From positions 1 to 15,311 of the forward strand of contig JAJYUV010000021.1 of the NCBI GenBank assembly GCA_021792355.1: a stretch of 15,311 bases of DNA, in the 5' to 3' direction. The translations under genes and the position numbers were made by a program. This DNA is from Thermoplasmata archaeon. GTDB taxonomy: Archaea > Thermoplasmatota > Thermoplasmata > Thermoplasmatales > GCA-001856825. The notes beneath the pieces were generated by a model, which was given only the letters and a program-made list of their open reading frames with translations, searched no databases and was not told the origin of the DNA. Each line of letters begins with the position of its first letter. Positions within the stretch are counted from its first letter, which is position 1. Positions 6,159 through 12,982 of this stretch are shown here, piece by piece.

Positions 6159-6212
6159 TCAAAGTTAGCTAGTTGAATTTAGCATTTATGGTATAAACTA
6201 CAAAGCTACATG

Positions 6213-6252
6213 AATATTACAAGAAAAATTAAATATCCTGTTACAATATTAC
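6213..6252 (+). promoter_or_regulatory. Promoter of the RHH gene with flanking AATATTAC repeats
   Basis: A TATA-like TTAAATAT (6229-6236) lies about 26 bases before ATG 6259. Two exact copies of AATATTAC (6213-6220 and 6245-6252) sit on either side, 32 bases apart, about three helical turns. That fits a dimer-of-dimers operator for a ribbon-helix-helix autorepressor; the regulatory role is inferred. Confidence 0.4.
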
Positions 6253-6258
6253 ATCGAA

Positions 6259-6399
6259 ATGAATCGAGTAGTTACTAGCATAAGAATTAATGAAGAAGTC
6301 TTAAAGGAAGCAAAAGTGAGAGCAATACAGACTGATATTTCTCTTGGTCAATTCATAGAAAGTGCGATATTACATGAATTGAAGAGAACGATGAAGTAA
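6259..6399 (+). CDS. Small ribbon-helix-helix (CopG/Arc-type) protein
   Basis: A 46-residue protein. The first strand RVVTSIRINEEVLKEAKVRA (3-22) is the classic ribbon followed by helix 1; DISLGQFIESAILHELKR (26-43) is the 'S-x-x-x-x-I-x-x-A-I-x-x-x-L' second helix. This is the full RHH fold with almost nothing added, so it should bind DNA as a dimer through residues 3-10. It has its own TATA box and a leaderless-type start. It lies between the AbrB-like gene and the 379-residue gene on the same strand, and probably regulates itself and perhaps the gene downstream. RHH proteins also serve as antitoxins; no recognisable toxin is adjacent, but the 379-residue protein is uncharacterised. Confidence 0.8.
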   Translation: MNRVVTSIRINEEVLKEAKVRAIQTDISLGQFIESAILHELKRTMK

Positions 6400-6402
6400 G
6401 CT

Positions 6403-6430
6403 TTTATATTTGATAGTACTTCATTAAGTA
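6403..6430 (+). promoter_or_regulatory. Promoter of the 379-residue protein gene
   Basis: TTTATATT (6403-6410) lies about 34 bases before ATG 6441, predicting a short leader of about eight bases. An inverted repeat TACTT-CATT-AAGTA (6417-6430) covers the expected start of transcription and may be an operator. GAGTGGT (6431-6437) is a weak ribosome-binding candidate. Confidence 0.4.
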
Positions 6431-6440
6431 GAGTGGTCAA

Positions 6441-7580
6441 ATGAACTTGGAATGGATTGCTGAAGACATGAAAAATACACTCGGTCATGTCTCTAAGATG
6501 ACCATCGATGGAAAAACCGTTCTGTCCCCTCATCATGCAATGACTTCAAAAGATTATGAGATTGTCAACCAAGTAAAGAGAACAAACGAGTTAAAAGACA
6601 GTAACTTGGTTGTTAATGGTGAGATACTAGGTTACTCAACTTTCAAGGGCGTAGGTGTCGATTCTAAAACTACGGATGATCTGTTCAAGAGATTAAGCGG
6701 AAAAGTTGTAAAAGATAAACCAAATATTGTTTACACCAGAATCCCCGAGAGTCACACTATAGATGACATACCGATTCCGGTCAACAAAGTTTCTGAACTG
6801 CAAACTTCTGGTCTTGTAGGGATACAAATAGATTCTGGAGCTAGTGTTATTATACCTCCGCTTCAGACAGGTATCAGTTCGAAGGATGTTTTTAAAGACG
6901 TCTATGAAAGAACTAAGATAGAAATACAAACATCAAAATATACAAAAGATGTTGCTGGATATATTCCAACGACCAGACAGTTGGGAATCGTAACTGATAT
7001 GATTCAGGCATACGTTAAGGATGATGTAAGATTTTTTATCACGGATTTCTCTGGGTCTGCCATGAATCGTGCTTTGATCAGAACTGTAGTGAGTGCAATT
7101 CGTAAATGCCTGGGAATTAAAAAGAGCATACTTGAACAACCCGACAAACAATATTATCTTCACGTTCTTGACATATCTTCAAGTAAGAAGACCACTCAAG
7201 CTATATCTCCAATCATGGATATTTTAACTCACAGTTATGGAGTTGATAGTACGAGCGGAGTACTATGGGGTGGAGGGAAACTTGAAAAGGACAAACTCAG
7301 GTATTATAACATGGGAAGCTATGGTGCTTATAGAATTGGAAAGTTGCCAGAGAATATTAAAATTAGGCATGACATCTTAGACGGCTCCGCGTATGAAGTG
7401 TACCAAAAGTTAAGAGCTGATAAATTGATTGAATATAAGAAGGAATGCAATGAAATTTCAGATACAATGTCTAGTAGCAAAACCGATTATGGTTCTCGTT
7501 TGACAACAAAAACTGCAGCAACTAAGGATGTGGAGAATGCTTTTATGGACGTCAAGGAGATTCTAGCCAACTCAAAGTAA
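6441..7580 (+). CDS. Unrecognised 379-residue cytoplasmic protein, possibly a beta/alpha barrel
   Basis: I do not recognise this family with any confidence. The protein is soluble, without signal or membrane segments. From about residue 125 it alternates hydrophobic strands and helices: VGIQIDSGASVIIPPL (126-141), VAGYIPTT (171-178), VRFFITDFSGSAM (196-208), YYLHVLDIS (238-246) and YGVDSTSGVLWGGG (266-279). This spacing suggests a TIM barrel. The 'D-I-x-x-x-x-G-V-D-S' portion is faintly like queuine/archaeosine tRNA-guanine transglycosylases or their DNA-modifying DpdA relatives, but the zinc ligands of that family are not visible, so I hold that weakly. The last 70 residues are lysine- and serine-rich and probably flexible. 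It follows the RHH gene and faces the methyltransferase-nuclease gene tail to tail with nine bases between stops, which hints at a shared DNA-related role. Confidence 0.8.
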   Translation: MNLEWIAEDMKNTLGHVSKMTIDGKTVLSPHHAMTSKDYEIVNQVKRTNELKDSNLVVNGEILGYSTFKGVGVDSKTTDDLFKRLSGKVVKDKPNIVYTRIPESHTIDDIPIPVNKVSELQTSGLVGIQIDSGASVIIPPLQTGISSKDVFKDVYERTKIEIQTSKYTKDVAGYIPTTRQLGIVTDMIQAYVKDDVRFFITDFSGSAMNRALIRTVVSAIRKCLGIKKSILEQPDKQYYLHVLDISSSKKTTQAISPIMDILTHSYGVDSTSGVLWGGGKLEKDKLRYYNMGSYGAYRIGKLPENIKIRHDILDGSAYEVYQKLRADKLIEYKKECNEISDTMSSSKTDYGSRLTTKTAATKDVENAFMDVKEILANSK

Positions 7581-7589
7581 GCTCCGTCC

Positions 7590-8894
7590 TCACTCTATTT
7601 TTCCATCCAAAAGGTCTTGTACAGTCCTCAATATGATCTCTATTCCCTCTTGATTCTTGACTCTCGCCACTTCTTCAACCGCTCCCCTTCCAAAGCTGAA
7701 TGCAACGACATACCCTTTTTTCTTATTCATGCGTCTCATTGCAGTCTCGAAATTATCAATCACGTTTCTGCCAATAGTTTCACTCTGTTTGACCTGTATT
7801 GGAAAGCCACCTGTAACTTGAGGAGTGAGCCCATCTATGCCGAAATCACCTGACTTTGTCTTGCTTACCGTTCCAAAGAATTTGTTCGTTACCACCCAGT
7901 TCTGAAATTCAAAGGGTTTTAATTTCTTAACATAGCTCACGTCAACTGTTCCTCTAATCACCTGTGGACTGATTCTAAATTCGTGAATCATCCTCTTCCT
8001 CATCAGATTACATGCCGTTGGACTAATATCAATCCCGATCCAGTTTCTCTTTAGTTTCTGGGAAGCAACAATAGCAGTGCCACAACCACAAAAAGGGTCT
8101 AGCACTATGTCTCCTTTCTTGCTGGACATATTTATGATTCGTTCCAACAATTCTGGACTCTTCTCAGTGGGATAACCGCTTTCGAAAGAATAAGCTGGAA
8201 TATCGTCCCAAACACTTGTTATGATTGTGTGATCACTTGCTGGAATGAGATATTCAGGTTTGCCACTTGAAGGATTTGGTCTTAATATTCCCTCTTTGAT
8301 TGCTTGATCTGCTCTTTCCTTAGTCCATCTCCAGTGATTTCCCCTTTTTGGTTTGTATCCGAACAGGTCATAATCCATTCCAGTTCTCACACCATTGGCA
8401 TCGAAAGCATGCCATCTAGCTGGCTTGTATTCTTCCTTCATAGGTGGTGTAATAAAGTGCTTATCACTCTTAGCATAAAATAATATTGAATCGAAAGCAG
8501 TGTTCAGACTTTTAACCTCTTCACGTTCGTGGACGTTCTTCCTGATTCTCTTCACAGAAATTTCGTTCCTGAAGTTTTCTCTTCCGAATATCTTGTCAAG
8601 TTCAACCTTCAAATAGTGGCTTGCGTGCCAGTCACAGTGAAGATAGAAAGCACCAGCATCTTTTAGTAATCTATGACACTCTCTTAATCTAGGCTCTATC
8701 CAATTGATATAATGTAGAATGCCACCTTCCCACCTATCTTCAAAGCTTCTGATTTCCGCTTTATCGTGCCAAATAACCTCATAAGTTGCATTAGTGAAGA
8801 AAGGTGGATCAGCATAAATCAAGTCGATACTCTTACTGGGGAATTTACTCATTGTCTCTAAGTTGTCTCCTTCGTAAATAGCGTCAGTTTCCAT
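7590..8894 (-). CDS. DNA methyltransferase fused to an Mrr-like nuclease
   Basis: A protein of about 434 residues (441 if an upstream ATG at 8915 is used; numbering here is from that longer form). Residues 10-310 form a beta-class amino-methyltransferase: motif IV ADPPFF (35-40) comes before motif I DPFCGCGT (273-280), with a variable target-recognition region between. DPPF suggests N6-adenine methylation, though N4-cytosine is not excluded. Residues about 335-441 resemble the Mrr restriction endonuclease catalytic domain: GDFGIDG (356-362, Asp361) and QVKQS (374-378, Lys376) form the PD-(D/E)xK-type site with Gln in the middle position. It could be a one-chain restriction-modification enzyme. 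The shorter start is preferred because a TATA-like TATATTTT (minus strand, about 8924-8931) is too close to 8915 but fits 8894. Confidence 0.85.
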   Translation of the reverse strand: METDAIYEGDNLETMSKFPSKSIDLIYADPPFFTNATYEVIWHDKAEIRSFEDRWEGGILHYINWIEPRLRECHRLLKDAGAFYLHCDWHASHYLKVELDKIFGRENFRNEISVKRIRKNVHEREEVKSLNTAFDSILFYAKSDKHFITPPMKEEYKPARWHAFDANGVRTGMDYDLFGYKPKRGNHWRWTKERADQAIKEGILRPNPSSGKPEYLIPASDHTIITSVWDDIPAYSFESGYPTEKSPELLERIINMSSKKGDIVLDPFCGCGTAIVASQKLKRNWIGIDISPTACNLMRKRMIHEFRISPQVIRGTVDVSYVKKLKPFEFQNWVVTNKFFGTVSKTKSGDFGIDGLTPQVTGGFPIQVKQSETIGRNVIDNFETAMRRMNKKKGYVVAFSFGRGAVEEVARVKNQEGIEIILRTVQDLLDGKIE

Positions 8895-8972
8895 AATAAC
8901 AAATGATAATTTCATTGAGGATTAAAATATATCCCATCCTCTCCTAATTTTGGAGTCAGACTTCATTTCATG

Positions 8973-9029
8973 TCCCGATTTGCAACGAGTTTTAGGAATT
9001 CAACCATGTCCCTATAACGCAACAGAGCC
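8973..9029 (-). repeat. Right transposon end (copy C)
   Basis: Read on the minus strand, the outer block GGCTCTGTTGCG...GGGACATG (9005-9029) matches copy A at 24 of 25 positions. After 18 bases the inner block GTTGCAAATCGGGA follows (8973-8986) and continues CATG, repeating the outer block. Orientation is opposite to copies A and B, as expected for the other terminus. Confidence 0.85.
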
Positions 9030-9037
9030 TTAAGACC
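9030..9037. repeat. Right target-site duplication TTAAGACC
   Basis: An exact copy of 2483-2490, abutting the right terminus and ending four bases before the thermosome TATA box. Confidence 0.8.
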
Positions 9038-9040
9038 CGA

Positions 9041-9077
9041 TATTTATATAGAAGGACGAATTACCGTTTTAGGGTGA
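9041..9077 (+). promoter_or_regulatory. Thermosome core promoter and ribosome binding site
   Basis: TATTTATATA (9041-9050) is a strong TATA box. Transcription would start near 9070, giving a short leader with GGGTGA (9072-9077) seven bases before ATG 9085. The transposon ends directly upstream, so only the BRE/TATA core of the original promoter remains attached. Confidence 0.65.
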
Positions 9078-9084
9078 AATATAG

Positions 9085-10737
9085 ATGTTATCAGGACAAA
9101 TCCCTATCCTAGTTTTGAAAGAAGGTTCGACTAGGGAATCAGGTAAAGATGCACAAAGAAACAATATAGAAGCCGCAAAGGCTATTGCAGATACAGTCAA
9201 ATCGGCCCTGGGTCCAAAAGGTATGGACAAGATGCTGGTGGATTCCCTAGGAGATATCACCATATCCAATGATGGTGCGACAATAATGAAGCAGATGGAT
9301 GTAGATCATCCAATTGCAAAGATGATAATTGAAATTGCAAAGAGTCAGGATCAAGAAGTGGGAGATGGAACTACTACCGCAGTCGTTATAGCGGGCGAAT
9401 TATTGAAACAGGCGGAGCTTCTGCTTGACCAGAATGTGCACCCGACAATAATAGCAAATGGGTACAAGTTGGCTGCAAACAAGACAGCGGAAATACTTGC
9501 AAACATTTCTGACAAGAAAGGAAATGACGAAATCTTGAAGAATGTAGCTCTAACTGCGATGACCGGAAAGAATGTTGGTGGAGTGACTGAATTCCTTGCG
9601 AAGATGGCAATGAAGGCAGTCAAGAGCATAGTTGAGGAGAGAGAAGGCAAGAAGATGGTTGATGTTGACAACATCCTAGTTCAGAAGAAATTCGGAGGAG
9701 GAATAACTGACTCCGAACTTATAGAGGGGGTTGTGATCGACAAGGAGAAGGTCCATCCAAGAATGCCAAATGAAGTTAAAAATTCAAAGATAGCATTGAT
9801 CGACTCCGGACTTGAAATCAAGAAGACCGAGATAGACGCGAAGGTCCAGATTACAGATCCATCCAAGATACAGGCTTTCTTAGATCAGGAAGAAGAAACT
9901 CTAAGAGAAATGGTAAACAAAGTGAAGAAGACAGGCGCAAATGTCCTGATGAGCCAGAAGGGAATAGACGATCTTGCACAGCACTTCCTGGCAAAGGAAG
10001 GAATTTACTCCGTCAGGAGAGTAAAGAAGAGCGACATGGAGAAGATCGCAAAGGCCACAGGAGCTAAGATAATCACGAATTTGGACGACCTATCTTCCAA
10101 GGACCTTGGAAATGCAGAGAAGACGGAAGAGAGGAAAATCGGAGACGATAAATTAACATTCATCACCGGGTGCAAATATCCAAAGGCAGTTTCAATCCTC
10201 ATAAGAGGCGGAACGCAACACACGATAGATGAAGTGGAGAGAGCACTACACGATGCACTCAAAGTGGTTGGGGTTGCAATAGAAGATGGTTCATTTGTAA
10301 CAGGCGGAGGAGCGATTGAAGCTGAACTGGCATATCAACTCAAGAAATACGCACCCACAGTGGGTGGAAGGGAACAGCTTGCCATTGAAACATTTGCTAA
10401 CGCCCTAGAGATCGTACCAAGAACCCTGGCGGAGAATGCTGGAATGGATCCAATCGATTCATTGCTGAAACTGAGATCTGAACACCAGACGGGAAACAAG
10501 AATGCTGGAATCGATACTATGGAAGGAGAGGTAGGAGATCTCTTTAAGAAGAATGTAGTAGAACCAGTTAGAGTGAAGTCTCACGCAATAGAGGCAGCTA
10601 CAGAAGTAGCTACAATGATCCTGAGAATCGACGATGTGATTTCTTCCAAGAAGTCGAGAAGTGAGGGTCCACCCGGAGGAATGCCTCCTGGAGGCATGGG
10701 TGGCATGGAAGGAATGGGCGGAATGCCTCCTATGTAA
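9085..10737 (+). CDS. thsA: Thermosome subunit (group II chaperonin)
   Basis: A 550-residue ATP-driven protein-folding subunit that assembles into the double-ring cytosolic thermosome. Family marks include KSALGPKGMDKML (39-51), DITISNDGATI (57-67) and the nucleotide-binding GDGTTTAVV (93-101). Others are the apical domain with its built-in lid and the C-terminal VVGVAIEDGSFVTGGGAIE region. The tail is rich in Gly, Met and Pro (GGM repeats), typical of archaeal subunits. The length is normal for the family. Thermoplasmata usually have alpha and beta paralogues, which I cannot distinguish here, so the symbol is provisional. It is followed 12 bases later by thioredoxin reductase, both on the plus strand and probably co-transcribed. 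Confidence 0.95.
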   Translation: MLSGQIPILVLKEGSTRESGKDAQRNNIEAAKAIADTVKSALGPKGMDKMLVDSLGDITISNDGATIMKQMDVDHPIAKMIIEIAKSQDQEVGDGTTTAVVIAGELLKQAELLLDQNVHPTIIANGYKLAANKTAEILANISDKKGNDEILKNVALTAMTGKNVGGVTEFLAKMAMKAVKSIVEEREGKKMVDVDNILVQKKFGGGITDSELIEGVVIDKEKVHPRMPNEVKNSKIALIDSGLEIKKTEIDAKVQITDPSKIQAFLDQEEETLREMVNKVKKTGANVLMSQKGIDDLAQHFLAKEGIYSVRRVKKSDMEKIAKATGAKIITNLDDLSSKDLGNAEKTEERKIGDDKLTFITGCKYPKAVSILIRGGTQHTIDEVERALHDALKVVGVAIEDGSFVTGGGAIEAELAYQLKKYAPTVGGREQLAIETFANALEIVPRTLAENAGMDPIDSLLKLRSEHQTGNKNAGIDTMEGEVGDLFKKNVVEPVRVKSHAIEAATEVATMILRIDDVISSKKSRSEGPPGGMPPGGMGGMEGMGGMPPM

Positions 10738-10749
10738 TGGGGGATTCAG

Positions 10750-11703
10750 TTGGAACTCGTATTAGGTGAAGAGAAACAGGAAATCGAGAAGAGGGACTTT
10801 GATCTAGTTATCATAGGGGCTGGGGCTGCAGGTCTTTCTGCAGCCGTTTATGCCACTAGGGCAGGACTGTCAAATATTGTCATTGATGGTTCCACAGCAG
10901 GTGGACTGACTCTAGAAGCACCACTGGTAGAGAACTATCTCGGTTTCACGGAGATAATTGGTACAGAACTTGCAAGAGAGTTCCTTGACCACGCAAGAAA
11001 TTACACCAAGATACTTGACAATACACAAGTGATCAGCATCAAGAAAGAAAGTGGGAATTATCTTCTCGAGACGAAGAAGGGAGAATTCAGGACTAAGGCA
11101 ATCCTTTTCGCAACCGGAACAAAACACAAGCACCTTGGCATACCGGGTGAGCACGAATATTTTGGAAAGGGAGTGAGCTATTGCAGCACGTGCGACGGTT
11201 GGCTGTTCAAGAACAAGAAGGTTCTAGTCATAGGCGGTGGAAATTCAGGTGCAATTGCAGCCATTTCGATGAAGAAAATTGTCTCAGATCTGAAGATATT
11301 CGAATTCATGCCAAAATACATGTGCGAAGATGCCTATGTCAAGCAAATACAATCGATGGGCATAGATTACAAGAGAAACGTTCAGGTCGTAGAGATCAAG
11401 GGAGAAGGAAAGCTGGTCAAGACGGTAAGATACAAGGACAGGACAACCGGACAAGAATTCGAGGAGAACTTTGATGGTGTGTTCGTTTACGTCGGATTGG
11501 CGCCACAATCGGAGCTCGCAAAGCAGATCGGGGTGGAAGTTACTGAAAAGGGTTTCATCAAGATCGACAGGAGTTGCCGGACGAACGTGGAAAGGGTCTA
11601 CGCTGCCGGAGACGTGGCAGGATCTTTTGCACAGATAGTCGTCGCAGCGTCTGATGGGGCTATAGCGGCAGATTCTTGTTACAGGGACCTATACCTTAAA
11701 TAA
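10750..11703 (+). CDS. trxB: Thioredoxin reductase-like flavoprotein
   Basis: A 317-residue, low-molecular-weight thioredoxin reductase type enzyme that uses FAD and a redox-active disulfide to reduce thioredoxin-like proteins. The FAD-binding GAGAAG is at 23-28, the active-site Cys145-Ser-Thr-Cys148, a second Rossmann GGGNSG at 162-167, and the FAD-contacting AAGDVAG at 285-291. The HRRxxxR cluster that follows the second Rossmann motif and grips the NADPH phosphate in bacterial enzymes is absent: EFMPKYMCED stands there. That agrees with the published finding that the Thermoplasma acidophilum enzyme does not use NADPH or NADH. The TTG start at 10750 has a G-rich GGGGGAT about six bases upstream. 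The stop overlaps the next start (TAATG), indicating coupled translation with the HutI-like gene. Confidence 0.92.
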   Translation: MELVLGEEKQEIEKRDFDLVIIGAGAAGLSAAVYATRAGLSNIVIDGSTAGGLTLEAPLVENYLGFTEIIGTELAREFLDHARNYTKILDNTQVISIKKESGNYLLETKKGEFRTKAILFATGTKHKHLGIPGEHEYFGKGVSYCSTCDGWLFKNKKVLVIGGGNSGAIAAISMKKIVSDLKIFEFMPKYMCEDAYVKQIQSMGIDYKRNVQVVEIKGEGKLVKTVRYKDRTTGQEFEENFDGVFVYVGLAPQSELAKQIGVEVTEKGFIKIDRSCRTNVERVYAAGDVAGSFAQIVVAASDGAIAADSCYRDLYLK

Positions 11704-12866
11704 TGCGTGTAGAGAACGTAAATATCGCTACTCCATTCAATAAAGAATTTGTAACCGGATCTGAATTTGAAAGGTTGGAAATTCTGGAACACCAGGACGT
11801 AAACATTGTAAATGGGAAGATAGAGAGCATAACTCCAACCTCTAATCCAAAAAAAGAGGTCATCTGGGCGATTCCAGCATTCACGGATCCCCACACCCAT
11901 GTCGTTTTCAGCGGAACTCGAGAGAACGAGATAGATTTGAGGAAGAAGGTGGGGTATGAAGGAGTCCTGAAGAGCGGCGGAGGAATTTACCAGACTATAA
12001 ATGCAACTAAGGAGTGTGACGAAGACACCCTGTACCGCGAAACAAAGAACCGGGTAATTAGCATGATGAGGAATGGTACAGCCATTCTCGAGTCCAAGAC
12101 TGGTTACGGAACTGAAGCAGAAACCGAAGAGAAAATGTTGAAAGTGATGGAGAGGATCGAGTCTGATCTGGAACTGCGCGTTAAGAAAACGCTATTGGCG
12201 CACGTCATTCCGAAGGATATAACGGAGAAACAATTTCTCAAGAATTTTAAAGAGATGATCGAGGAGTTCAAGAGCCGTATTGATTATGTTGATGTTTTCG
12301 TGGATGAAGGTGCTTTCTCCCCCGCATTTGCAGCGGATGCTATCAGATATGCGAATGGTATGGGCATCCCTGGTAGAGTTCACCTAAACGAACTCAGGAA
12401 TCTTGGAGGAATAGAGAAGCTAAAAAATCTGGATATCGAGTCATTCGACCACATGATAGACACAAGAAGAACCGAGATCGACGAAATCAAGGGTGCAGTT
12501 ACAGTTCTTCCTTTTACAGCAATCAGTCTAAGGAAAGACGTGTCCATTTTCTCCGATATGAAGAGTAAGTCGAAGTTATTGGCCATAGGATCAGATGTCT
12601 CACCGAACACCTATATCACATCTTTCCCATTGGTGATATCTCTTGCGCGTCAGCTTTTCCCTTTCACGATTGAGAACCTTATTAATATGAGCACTCTCAA
12701 TTCAAGCCACATACTTTCTCTCTCAAAGAAGTCGGGAACAATTCACGTTGGAAAGGATGCTAACATTGTAATATTGAAGGAACACTTTGACAAACTGGGG
12801 TACAAGTTTGGAGAGGACATCATAGAGAGAGTCATCATAAACGGCAAAGAGGTAAGAAAAGGATAA
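11703..12866 (+). CDS. hutI: Imidazolonepropionase-like amidohydrolase
   Basis: A 387-residue metal-dependent amidohydrolase related to HutI, which opens 4-imidazolone-5-propanoate to N-formimino-L-glutamate in histidine breakdown. The metal site DPHTH is at 62-66 (His64, His66). The HutI-type GTRENEIDLR (71-80), GGGIYQT, SKTGYGTEAE (131-140), DVFVDEGAFS (197-206), His227, FDHM (248-251) and the catalytic Asp298 (IGSDVSPNT) all align in order. The protein is slightly shorter than typical HutI (about 400-420), and SDVSPNT replaces the more usual TDxNPG, so substrate preference may be altered. The ATG overlaps the trxB stop by one base. No other hut gene is in the window, so membership of a histidine pathway cannot be shown. 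Confidence 0.85.
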   Translation: MRVENVNIATPFNKEFVTGSEFERLEILEHQDVNIVNGKIESITPTSNPKKEVIWAIPAFTDPHTHVVFSGTRENEIDLRKKVGYEGVLKSGGGIYQTINATKECDEDTLYRETKNRVISMMRNGTAILESKTGYGTEAETEEKMLKVMERIESDLELRVKKTLLAHVIPKDITEKQFLKNFKEMIEEFKSRIDYVDVFVDEGAFSPAFAADAIRYANGMGIPGRVHLNELRNLGGIEKLKNLDIESFDHMIDTRRTEIDEIKGAVTVLPFTAISLRKDVSIFSDMKSKSKLLAIGSDVSPNTYITSFPLVISLARQLFPFTIENLINMSTLNSSHILSLSKKSGTIHVGKDANIVILKEHFDKLGYKFGEDIIERVIINGKEVRKG

Positions 12867-12869
12867 AAA

Positions 12870-12884
12870 GAGACGACTCGTCTC
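12870..12884. terminator. Inverted repeat after the hutI-like gene
   Basis: GAGACG-ACT-CGTCTC, a six-pair stem with a three-base loop (extendable by the A/T pair), three bases after the stop codon. It lacks a T-run, so it may be a processing or regulatory hairpin instead of a terminator. Confidence 0.35.
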
Positions 12885-12919
12885 ACGACTTGAAAGTTTG
12901 CAGCTTCCAATTCATTCTG

Positions 12920-12978
12920 TGAAAGTGCTTTCAGGGGCCAGACAATGAGAAACGCATTTAAAGCACTAAAAAATCAGG
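12920..12978 (+). promoter_or_regulatory. Promoter region of the pgk operon
   Basis: TTTAAA (12957-12962) lies about 24 bases before the pgk ATG at 12983, with AGGT (12975-12978) close to the start. An inverted repeat TGAAAG-TG-CTTTCA (12920-12933) sits about 25 bases upstream of the TATA element, a possible operator. Confidence 0.45.
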
Positions 12979-12982
12979 TAAT

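Larger units (their letters stand above)
2491..9029. mobile_element. 6.5-kb IS6-like transposon with cargo genes
   Basis: The element is bounded by inverted ends (2491-2547 and 8973-9029) whose outer 25 bases differ at one position. It is flanked by the exact 8-bp direct repeat TTAAGACC. The termini start GGYTCTGTTGCG, closely resembling known IS6-family ends such as the GGTTCTGTTGCAAA of IS257, and the only full transposase inside (4736-5863) has an IS6/IS240-type DDE domain. That transposase has no such ends close to its own gene, so it seems to belong to the large unit rather than to a small IS within it. Cargo: retropepsin-like protein, DUF5678 protein, SDH-type protease, 54-residue protein, AbrB-like and ribbon-helix-helix regulators, a 379-residue unknown, and a methyltransferase-nuclease fusion. 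What is seen is ends plus duplication; movement as one unit is inferred. Confidence 0.75.

Noticed and set aside
5964..6399. AbrB-like plus RHH genes as a toxin-antitoxin locus
   Set aside because: Both are DNA-binding, antitoxin-like proteins, and neither adjacent gene has a recognisable toxin fold, so a regulator role is better supported.
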